Shown here one piece after another: positions 34,875 through 41,983 of a DNA stretch of 61,334 nucleotides. The translations under genes were made by a program, and so were the position numbers. Source of the stretch: Bifidobacterium amazonense (GTDB lineage Bacteria; Actinomycetota; Actinomycetes; Actinomycetales; Bifidobacteriaceae); contig NZ_JAFEJT020000014.1 of the NCBI RefSeq assembly GCF_018555435.2, forward strand, positions 1 to 61,334, in the 5' to 3' direction. The notes under the pieces are model-generated. The model was not told the origin of the DNA. It did not search any database and saw only the letters and a program-made list of their open reading frames with translations. Position 1 is the stretch's first letter. Every line of letters starts with the position of its first letter.

Positions 34875-35265
34875 GGCGGCGCCTCCTTATCCATCCCCGT
34901 GTTTTCTCGAACAATAGCATCATGCGTCCCCCTCAACCCTCCTCGCATAACCGCCCGTCACGAGTGTTCCCGTCCCGTATGCGGTGCGTTTCATGGTGAG
35001 CCATGCCTTGTGGATGACAACGGTGGATGATGAGGATGTGAAGTCCCGTGCGCGCCGTCGCGACACGCCGTGAAATAAGCGAAAAATGTTGCAATACCAA
35101 CGATCCTCCTATCCACGGGAGTACCGTTATGCATCAGGCATTACCAAGACCCTGATTCTAGAAGATTTTTCGATCGGACATGCGCGGGGCACAACCAGCG
35201 TCTCGTCCGAACCGTCCGTTGCGAGTAGGATGCTCGGCAGGACATACGACATACGAGTGCCAGCG
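34875..35265. other. Non-coding spacer between the Fic pair and signal peptidase
   Basis: About 390 bases with no gene I can support. It should hold the promoter of the minus-strand Fic pair near 34900 and the promoter of lepB. An open extension in the lepB frame runs back to 35086, but the added residues do not resemble a signal peptidase N-terminus. No hairpin or repeat stands out. Confidence 0.4.
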
Positions 35266-35970
35266 ATGGCGGAAACGGGGCGGCAAGACATGACCCATGC
35301 CGAGAATGTTGCTAACGGAGCGCGGGGGCAGAAACCGGATCGGAACAGTCGGGATAGCAGGAACAGTGAGGACGGCAACGGTAAGGAAAGCCTGCTGGAA
35401 CTGATTCCGTGGATTGTGGTGCCGGTTGTCGTGTTCGCACTGATCCGCGTGTTCCTGATCGGCCTGTACGTGATTCCGTCGGGCAGCATGCTGGACACGA
35501 TCCAGCTCAAGGATCGCGTGGCCGCAGTGAAGGTGATCAAACCGCAGCGCGGCGATATCGTCGTCTTCAGCGATCCGGACAACTGGCTGGCCAACGGCGA
35601 GGGCGACGATCTGATCAAGCGCGTGATCGGCCTGCCCGGGGACACGGTCAGCTGTGCGGGCAATGGGGCTCCGGTCGAGGTAAACGGCGTGGCGATCGAC
35701 GAGTCGACATATCTCAAGGCGGGTGTGAACCCGTCCGACGAGGCGTTCAGCGTCACCGTGGCGGACGGCATGATGTGGGTGATGGGCGACAATCGTTCCG
35801 GCAGTGCGGACAGCCGGGCCCATCAATCAGATTCGCATGGAGGCCAGGTACCGCTCAGCGACGTGCAAGGGGTCGCCGTGTTCACGTTCTGGCCGCTAGG
35901 ACGCATGCACGTGCTCGACGGGCACCACGAGGTGTTCGTCGACGTGCCGGATGCCGGGACGTCGGACTGA
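35266..35970 (+). CDS. lepB: Signal peptidase I
   Basis: LepB cleaves signal peptides from exported proteins at the outer face of the membrane. The roughly 234-residue protein has a charged cytoplasmic N-terminus and one transmembrane helix (IPWIVVPVVVFALIRVFLIG). The catalytic Ser is in YVIPSGSM, the catalytic Lys in DDLIKRVIGLPGD, and the box E signature is GDNRSGSADSR. The start is uncertain: this ATG lacks a clear ribosome site, ATG 35290 has a distant GGGG, and longer forms are possible. A terminator hairpin follows. Confidence 0.9.
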   Translation: MAETGRQDMTHAENVANGARGQKPDRNSRDSRNSEDGNGKESLLELIPWIVVPVVVFALIRVFLIGLYVIPSGSMLDTIQLKDRVAAVKVIKPQRGDIVVFSDPDNWLANGEGDDLIKRVIGLPGDTVSCAGNGAPVEVNGVAIDESTYLKAGVNPSDEAFSVTVADGMMWVMGDNRSGSADSRAHQSDSHGGQVPLSDVQGVAVFTFWPLGRMHVLDGHHEVFVDVPDAGTSD

Positions 35971-35987
35971 GTCCGTAGGTTCAACGG

Positions 35988-36030
35988 CAAAAGGGGCGGG
36001 ATCTTCCACTTGGAAGGCTCGCCCCTTTTA
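35988..36030 (+). terminator. Rho-independent terminator of lepB
   Basis: AAAAGGGGCG pairs with CGCCCCTTTT, with a smaller inner stem (CTTCC/GGAAG). The plus-strand stem ends in TTTTA. It begins 17 bases after the stop codon. Confidence 0.75.
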
Positions 36031-36167
36031 TCGTCTCAGCTATCATCGGCGCACTGTCGGATCTCAATTGAACTTTTCCATCGATGTAGCACGCACGCTC
36101 TTTTGAACTTACAACGTTGAATCCACCGGACATAGCCGGCCTGATCCGCCGGCGCAAACTCCGTTAT

Positions 36168-37742
36168 TCACTGTCGATAGTACGTTAGGAAGTCGGTGAT
36201 CTTGCCGACCGCATCGCGCAGCACCTCGATGCGCGGCAGGTAGACGATACGGAAGTGGTCCGGCTCATGCCAGTTGAACCCGCCGCCACGCGTGATGAGG
36301 ATGCGCTTGTCGTGCAGGAGGTCGAGCGCGAACTGCTCGTCGTCGGTCACGTTGAACTTCTTGACGTCGATCTTGGGGAAGATGTAGAACGCCGCCTTCG
36401 GCTTGACCGCCGTGACGCCGGGAATCGAGTTGAGTGCGCTGTAGATGTACTCGCGCTGTTCGTAGAGACGACCGCCGGGCACGACGTAGTCGTTGACGGA
36501 CTGATGGCCGCCGAGCGCGGTCTGCACGATCGACTGGGCCGGCACGTTCGAACAGATGCGCATGTTGGTGAGCATGTTGATGCCCTCGATGTAGTCCTTG
36601 GCCATGTGCTTGTTGCCGGACAGGACCATCCAGCCGACGCGGTAACCGGCGATCATGTGCGACTTGGACAGGCCGGAGAACGTGACGCAGAACAGGTCGG
36701 GGGCCATCGAGGCGATCGAGACGTGCTTGAGCCCGTCCATGACGAGCCGGTCGTAGATCTCGTCGGAGAAGATCATGAGCTGGTGCTCGCGGGCGAGGTC
36801 GACGATCTGCTGGAGCACCTCGGGCGGATAGAGCGCGCCGGTCGGGTTGTTCGGGTTGATGATGACGATCGCGACCGTGCGGTCGGTGATCTTCGCACGC
36901 ATGTCGTCGATGTCCGGATACCATTCGGACTGCTCGTCGCACGTATAGTGCACGGCGGTGCCGCCGGCGAGGTTCACGCAGGCGGTCCACAGCGGATAGT
37001 CGGGGCTGGGCACGAGCACCTCGTCGCCGTCGTCGAGCAGGGCCGACATGGACAGGTTAATCAGCTCGCTCACGCCGTTGCCAGTGTAGATGTCCTCGAT
37101 GCCCACGTTGGGGATGTTCTTGAGCTGTGCGTACTGCATGATGGCCTTGCGCGCGGAGAACAGGCCCTTGGACGCCGAGTAGCCCTCGGTCTCGGTCAGC
37201 TGGCGGGCCATGTCGTAGACGACCTCATCGGGCGTACGGAAGCCGAACGGCGCGGGGTTGCCGATGTTGAGCTTCAACACGTGCATGCCAGCCTCCTCCA
37301 TGCGCGCCGCCTCGTCGACGACTGGTCCGCGCACATCATAGAGGACGTTGTCGAGCTTGGTTGATTTGTGGAACTGGCGCATGGGGATTCCTTCCTCTTC
37401 CGACTGGATGACTGGCGCTGATGATTCGTTCCCGCTGCCATGGCCGTCGCGGTTTGCGGTTCCGGCCGCGGTCCCGCGCTCACGCGACGGCATGTGCCGT
37501 TCGTGCGGCGACGACACGGACGCCGTGGCATCGTGCCCGAGTAGCCACTGTCCATCGACGCCGAGCGTGACCGCAAGAAAGTTCAATACCTCGGCCCGCG
37601 GCACGGTCTTGCCGCTCACATACTGGCTGACATGGCTTTTGCCGAGTTTGACGCCGGCCTGCTGGGCCGCACGCACGAGATCCACCTGCTTGAGATGCCG
37701 GGCCTCCATTGCGGTCCTCAACCGCGTAGCGAAATCGTCCAC
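36168..37742 (-). CDS. alaA: XRE helix-turn-helix domain fused to AlaA-type aminotransferase
   Basis: The 524-residue fusion has an XRE-type HTH at residues 4-68 (MEARHLKQVDLVRAAQQAG, then GKSHVSQYVSGKTVPRAEVL). A polar linker spans 69-120. A complete class I aminotransferase then begins MRQFHKSTKLDNVLYDVRGPV. The enzyme part closely matches E. coli AlaA (glutamate-pyruvate aminotransferase): LKLNIGNPAPFGF, GNGVSELI, PDYPLWTA, INPNNPTGA and the PLP Lys in SGLSKS. A strong GAGGAAGG ribosome site lies 7 bases before the internal ATG at 37382, so a 404-residue enzyme lacking the HTH could also be made. TTGAAC/GTTCAA repeats flank the gene. Confidence 0.92.
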   Translation of the reverse strand: MDDFATRLRTAMEARHLKQVDLVRAAQQAGVKLGKSHVSQYVSGKTVPRAEVLNFLAVTLGVDGQWLLGHDATASVSSPHERHMPSRERGTAAGTANRDGHGSGNESSAPVIQSEEEGIPMRQFHKSTKLDNVLYDVRGPVVDEAARMEEAGMHVLKLNIGNPAPFGFRTPDEVVYDMARQLTETEGYSASKGLFSARKAIMQYAQLKNIPNVGIEDIYTGNGVSELINLSMSALLDDGDEVLVPSPDYPLWTACVNLAGGTAVHYTCDEQSEWYPDIDDMRAKITDRTVAIVIINPNNPTGALYPPEVLQQIVDLAREHQLMIFSDEIYDRLVMDGLKHVSIASMAPDLFCVTFSGLSKSHMIAGYRVGWMVLSGNKHMAKDYIEGINMLTNMRICSNVPAQSIVQTALGGHQSVNDYVVPGGRLYEQREYIYSALNSIPGVTAVKPKAAFYIFPKIDVKKFNVTDDEQFALDLLHDKRILITRGGGFNWHEPDHFRIVYLPRIEVLRDAVGKITDFLTYYRQ

Positions 37743-37770
37743 GCCGCTCCCCCGATCCCATCTGACGGAA

Positions 37771-37978
37771 GTTCAAATCCTACGAACATTGATTCGGTAT
37801 CGTACCAACAACCCGGATACGAAACGCCCTCTGGAGTTCATATATTGAACTCCAGAGGGCGCATCACGGTTGAACTAGTCGTTGAACCTGCAGGGCGGAC
37901 GATTAGCATACCGACACCGCAGCGAACATGGTGGTTCAAAATTCAGAATTGAACTCGGGTTCATTCGCCTAGGTTCAA
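37771..37978. repeat. Cluster of TTGAAC/GTTCAA hexamers upstream of the HTH-aminotransferase gene
   Basis: Perfect hexamers (GTTCAA or its complement TTGAAC) occur at 37771, 37845, 37870, 37882, 37934, 37949 and 37973. They include an inverted pair GTTCAA-N9-TTGAAC (37934-37954) and a tandem pair 12 bases apart (37870, 37882). Two more lie downstream of the gene at 36068 and 36103. They may be operator half-sites of the fused HTH domain. Confidence 0.5.
37825..37861. promoter_or_regulatory. 16-bp-stem palindrome containing GTTCA/TGAAC
   Basis: CGCCCTCTGGAGTTCA pairs perfectly with its complement around TATAT. It lies 114 bases downstream of the formate-channel stop (minus strand) and about 80 bases upstream of the alaA start. 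It could terminate the former or serve as an operator for the latter. The core GTTCA-N5-TGAAC favours an operator. Confidence 0.5.
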
Positions 37979-38874
37979 CGTGCCTTGTCGGCCGGCGCCG
38001 ACGCCTTGCCGTTGAGATACCAGTAGGCCAGCGCGACGAACAGCGACCCGCCGAGGATGTTGCCGAGCGTCGCGGCGGACAGATTGAACAGGATGCCCGG
38101 CACGTCCAGGGCCCCGACGCCTGCCGCATCCGCCCCGTAGCCGAGCAGTTTTGCCGCTAGGCCCATCGGCAGGAAGAACATGTTGGCCACACAGTGCTCG
38201 AATCCCATCGCCACGAATCCGGCGATGGGCAGCAGGATGCCCAGCACCTTATCGGCCACGGATCGGGCCGCGAATCCGATGCGCACCGCGAGACACACCA
38301 GCACGTTGCACAGTATGCCGCGCACGAACAGCGTCCCCCATGCGGGCGTGACCTTCGCGGCGGCCGTGGCCACGGCGAGATCCCCCACCGCGCCGTCCGC
38401 CAGGCCCATCGTGCCGGCCATCGTCACTAGGGTGACCAGCAGCAGCGCGCCAGCGAGGTTGCCGAACCAGACGATCACCCAGTTGCGCAGCATTCCGCGC
38501 GCCGTGACCTTGCGCGCCGCCAGATCGGAGACCATCAGCGAATTGCCGGTGAACAGCTCGGCGCCGCAGCACAGGACAAGCACCAGTCCCATGCAGAAGG
38601 CGAGACCGCCGACGAACCGTTTCGGCCCCCATGTCATCGCCGGATCCGCGGTGACGATGAGGAAGAACAGAGCTCCAAACCCGATGAACGCCCCGGCGAA
38701 CATGGCGGAGACGAAGGCCCGCCCACCGGCCAGACGCGTCTTGGCCACGCCGGCGTTCTCCACTGCCTCCTCGGTCTCCACCGGGGTCAGCGCATTGACG
38801 CCGATCCTCAGCACGGTCGTATCTCCCTTCGGCCGCTCCCGCCGCTTATCATCATCCATCATGTTTTTACCCAT
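37975..38874 (-). CDS. Formate/nitrite channel family protein (FocA-like)
   Basis: The 299-residue protein belongs to the pentameric FNT channel family that moves formate, nitrite or related monovalent anions across the membrane. It has six hydrophobic helices after a charged N-terminus (MGKNMMDDDKRRERPKGD). FNT features include LAGGRAFVSAMFAGAFIGFG, GAELFTGNSLM and NWVIVWFGNLAGA. GILCNVLVCLAV and the pore-helix GFEHCVANMFFLP carry the conserved His. Bifidobacteria excrete formate, so formate export is likely. The start has AGGGAG upstream. It is followed by the palindrome and GTTCAA repeats near alaA. Confidence 0.92.
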   Translation of the reverse strand: MGKNMMDDDKRRERPKGDTTVLRIGVNALTPVETEEAVENAGVAKTRLAGGRAFVSAMFAGAFIGFGALFFLIVTADPAMTWGPKRFVGGLAFCMGLVLVLCCGAELFTGNSLMVSDLAARKVTARGMLRNWVIVWFGNLAGALLLVTLVTMAGTMGLADGAVGDLAVATAAAKVTPAWGTLFVRGILCNVLVCLAVRIGFAARSVADKVLGILLPIAGFVAMGFEHCVANMFFLPMGLAAKLLGYGADAAGVGALDVPGILFNLSAATLGNILGGSLFVALAYWYLNGKASAPADKAR

Positions 38875-38967
38875 GGCTCGTTCTCCCTTGTACGTTCCGG
38901 TCATCCGACGGCTTGGCCGCCGCTCCCCCGTCGATTGTACGCGACTCGGCGGCGGCAGCGAACCCGC

Positions 38968-38985
38968 TATAATGTACGATCGTAC
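38968..38985 (+). promoter_or_regulatory. -10 box with adjoining GTACGATCGTAC palindrome
   Basis: A consensus TATAAT (38968-38973) is followed at once by a 12-bp perfect palindrome, GTACGATCGTAC (38974-38985), at the expected transcription start. No good -35 is seen at 16-18 bases. The palindrome is well placed to be an operator of the acetyltransferase gene at 39026. Confidence 0.5.
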
Positions 38986-39025
38986 GCATACGGGAAATCG
39001 CTATCAGGCAAAGGAGCAGCCGATC

Positions 39026-39682
39026 ATGACCGCGAACGCAACCGACGTCACCGCAGACCTCACGCCCGAGGGACTGGCGGAATGGAATCTCATGGTCTCG
39101 GGCGAGGTCTATCAGGACTCGCATCCGGAGATCGAACGCAAACGCGCGGAGGCGAAGCGACTGTTCGTCGCCTACAACCACACCGACTACGAGGACGTCG
39201 CCGAACGCCGCCGCATCATGGAGCAGCTGTTCGCCGCGGTCGGCGAGGACGTATTCATCGAACCGAACTTCCGTTGCGAGGTGGGCCGCAACATCACCAT
39301 CGGATCGCATGCCTACATCAACTTCGACTGCGTGATGCTCGACAACGCGCCGATCACCATCGGAGGCTACGTATGGATCGCGCCGATGGTCGGCCTGTTC
39401 GCCACGAACCACGCGCTCGACTTCGAGGAACGCAAGGCCGGCGCCTGCCAGGCCAAGCCGATCGTGATCGAGGACGGCGTGTGGCTGGGCGGCCATGTGA
39501 CCGTGCTCGGCGGCGTGACCATCGGCCGCGGCTCAGTGATCGGCGCCGGGTCGGTCGTCACCAAGGACATCCCCGCCGGCGTGATCGCGGTCGGCAATCC
39601 AGCGCGCGTGCTGCGGCCGATCACTGAGGCGGACAAGACCGGCTTCTGCGAGCGCATCGCGGCGCGTGACGCGGCACGATGA
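39026..39682 (+). CDS. Sugar O-acetyltransferase (maltose/galactoside type)
   Basis: The 218-residue left-handed beta-helix acetyltransferase transfers acetyl from acetyl-CoA to a sugar hydroxyl. The MAT N-terminal domain is present (MVSGEVYQDSHPEIERKR). The hexapeptide repeats are ITIGSHAYINFDC, ITIGGYVWIAPM, VWLGGHVTVLGGVTIG and SVIGAGSVVTKDIPAG. The catalytic His is in LFATNHALD and the CoA-binding tail ends GNPARVL. The start has AAGGAG. It stands alone, divergent from the formate channel, behind a palindromic promoter. Confidence 0.92.
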   Translation: MTANATDVTADLTPEGLAEWNLMVSGEVYQDSHPEIERKRAEAKRLFVAYNHTDYEDVAERRRIMEQLFAAVGEDVFIEPNFRCEVGRNITIGSHAYINFDCVMLDNAPITIGGYVWIAPMVGLFATNHALDFEERKAGACQAKPIVIEDGVWLGGHVTVLGGVTIGRGSVIGAGSVVTKDIPAGVIAVGNPARVLRPITEADKTGFCERIAARDAAR

Positions 39683-39751
39683 CGGAGGTCCGGCCGGTGG
39701 TGGACAGCGTGCATCCTGCCGCATGCCGCCGGTTCGGACCAGTCGGACGGT

Positions 39752-41983
39752 TCAGTTCATCGCCACCGTGCTGGACAGCAGTGCGCTGGTTTTCGCCATC
39801 GCACGGCTCACCGGTGCGTACAGCGTGAATCCGATCAGCAGTGCGATGATCAGGTACACGCTCATGCGTCCCATCTGCTCCCAGTAGACGTTGCCGTAGA
39901 ATCCGCCGACGGCTTCACGCAATGCGGTGATGGCATGCGAGAACGGAAGGTACGGGTATAGCTGTCGGAAGCCGGCGGGGAGCATTTCGACGGGGAACGT
40001 GCCGCCGATGCCTGCGATCTGCGAGACCATGAGCAGCGCGCATAGCGCTTTGCCGGGGGTGCCGAATACGGCGGCCAGCGTGTAGACGAACGTCGAGCAT
40101 ACGAATGCCGACCACCACAGGCATAGCATGAACAGGAGCGGATCGTCCGCCTGCGCGCGCAGGTACAGCAGGTCGCCGAGTCCCAGCACGGTGGTTTGTG
40201 CCAGTGAGAACGCGACGAACGTCATGCCGCGGCCTAGGTAGAGTTGCCATGCCTTGGGTCGGTCCAGCGTCGCGACGATCCGTTCCGAAACATCCGTTTT
40301 GAGAATGAGGCCCAGGAACATGGCTCCCACCCAGATGGCCAGCAGCGTGTAGAACGGGGTCATCGCCGAGCCGTTGTTCGACACGGGGTATACGGCGATG
40401 CGTTTCATCGACACGGGTGTGGACATGGCCAGGGCGATGGTGTCCGTGGGCTGCGAGAACAGTTCGCGTACGGCGCTCACCCCGCCGGAGGCAAGGGCCT
40501 TGTCGATGCTGTCGGCGGTTTCGTCGAGCTTCTTCGACTGTTCGAGCAGCGTGTCGTGTGCCGCGGTGAGGTTGTCGGTCAGTTCATGGATGTCGGTCTG
40601 CGCTCCTGACGGGTCGTTGGCGTTCTGCGTCACCGTCGATAGTGCGGATGTGGCTTCGTCGAGCAGCGCCGCGGCATCCGCGCCGGCCTGTTTGGCGGAG
40701 TCGGTCACGCCGGTGATCGAGGTGGCCACGTTGTCGTGGTACGACTGTTTCAGATCGCGGATCGATTGCGCGCCGGACTGTGCCTGTGCGGCGATGTCCT
40801 GGCCGGCGGCGGTGATCGACTGGCTTTTGCCGGACGCCTTGTCGGCGGCGGCGTTGACTTTGGCGTCGGTGGCGTTCAGCCGGTCAAGCGTGCGGTCGAC
40901 GTCCGCGATGGCACGGGTCATCGCGTCTTTGGCCGCGCTCGTGTGCGCCGCGTCCCGGATGGACGCCAATGTGCCGCGGTATGTGGTCAGGCTTGCGATC
41001 ATCGGCTGGATGCGGTTCTTGGAGATCGCGCGCAGCGCGTCCGCGGTATCGGCGGCTCCGCCGGCCGGCTTGCTCAGCGCGCTCTGCGCGTTGGTCCCGA
41101 CGGCGTCGAAGGCGTCCGCCGCCGCATCGAGCCCGTTGTCCATGCTTGCGCCGGCCGCATCGGCCGCGTTGGAGGCGCTGGAGAGCTTGTCGGAGATGCT
41201 GCCGGCATCGGTTGAACGGGATCCCAGCGAATCCTTGGCCTGCGTCATCGACGCGGAGGACGCGTCGAGCAGGGAGACGGCTGAATCGACGAGACCGGCA
41301 TAATTGGACGCCAGTTCGGCGGCGTCCGCCAGATCGTCTGACTGCTGCCTGAGCCGGGTGCTCAACGCGCTGATGGTCTGCGCGCTGCGGTCCGTGTCAA
41401 GATAGGACGTCACGGTGTCGATCACGCCTACCGAAGCCTTCGCCACCGCCGAGGTGAGCGTATCGCTGACCTGCTGGCGTACGGTGGATGCGCCCTGGTT
41501 GGTGACGGTGGATCCGATCGGGTTCTTCTTCGGATTGGCGTAATAGACGAGTTTCGCCTGTCTCGACGGCTTCGCGGCGCCGTCGGCGTCGGAGTCGCCG
41601 GCATCCAGCATCGAGAACAGGTCCGTGCTGAAATGCTCCGGGATCACGATGGCGGCATAGTATTCGCCGGACTTCACGCCGTCCTTGGCCTTTGTTTCGC
41701 TTACGAACGTCCAGTCGAGACTGTCGTTCGCGCGCAGCGCGTTGGCCACCTGATCGCCCACGTTGACCTGCGCCGGCAGCATGTCGCCTTGGTATCCCTT
41801 ATCCGCATTGGCGACCGCCACTTTCATGCCGCCGGTGTTGCTGTAGGGGTCCCAGTTGGCATAGATGTTGAACCATGCGTAGAACGATGGCATAAGAATC
41901 AGCCCGATGGCGATGATGAGCGCTATCACGCTGCCGCGGATGCGCCTGATGTCGCCGCGGAAGATGGTCCATACGTTTCGCAT
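39752..41983 (-). CDS. YhgE/Pip-type ABC-2 membrane protein (second of pair)
   Basis: The 743-residue protein begins MRNVWTIFRGDIRRIRGSV, then one transmembrane helix and FYAWFNIYANWDPYSNT, the YhgE/Pip N-terminal signature. GEYYAAIVIPEHFS follows. A long extracellular, Ala/Ser/Thr-rich coiled-coil region spans residues 170-530. The C-terminus has six helices of the ABC-2 permease type, including FPVEMLPAGFRQLYPYLPFSHAI. The ATG overlaps the stop of the upstream paralogue by one base, with AAGGAG upstream, so the two are co-translated and may form a heterodimer. Substrate is unknown. Confidence 0.88.
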   Translation of the reverse strand: MRNVWTIFRGDIRRIRGSVIALIIAIGLILMPSFYAWFNIYANWDPYSNTGGMKVAVANADKGYQGDMLPAQVNVGDQVANALRANDSLDWTFVSETKAKDGVKSGEYYAAIVIPEHFSTDLFSMLDAGDSDADGAAKPSRQAKLVYYANPKKNPIGSTVTNQGASTVRQQVSDTLTSAVAKASVGVIDTVTSYLDTDRSAQTISALSTRLRQQSDDLADAAELASNYAGLVDSAVSLLDASSASMTQAKDSLGSRSTDAGSISDKLSSASNAADAAGASMDNGLDAAADAFDAVGTNAQSALSKPAGGAADTADALRAISKNRIQPMIASLTTYRGTLASIRDAAHTSAAKDAMTRAIADVDRTLDRLNATDAKVNAAADKASGKSQSITAAGQDIAAQAQSGAQSIRDLKQSYHDNVATSITGVTDSAKQAGADAAALLDEATSALSTVTQNANDPSGAQTDIHELTDNLTAAHDTLLEQSKKLDETADSIDKALASGGVSAVRELFSQPTDTIALAMSTPVSMKRIAVYPVSNNGSAMTPFYTLLAIWVGAMFLGLILKTDVSERIVATLDRPKAWQLYLGRGMTFVAFSLAQTTVLGLGDLLYLRAQADDPLLFMLCLWWSAFVCSTFVYTLAAVFGTPGKALCALLMVSQIAGIGGTFPVEMLPAGFRQLYPYLPFSHAITALREAVGGFYGNVYWEQMGRMSVYLIIALLIGFTLYAPVSRAMAKTSALLSSTVAMN

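Noticed and set aside
37766..37790. tRNA T-loop-like GTTCAAATC upstream of alaA
   Set aside because: The flanks do not pair as a T-stem, and no acceptor stem or anticodon arm is present. It is one of the repeated GTTCAA hexamers.
38180..39025. Upstream in-frame extension of the acetyltransferase to about 500 residues
   Set aside because: The extra part overlaps the formate channel on the other strand and is Ser/Thr/Arg-rich. The AAGGAG site and MAT domain place the start at 39026.
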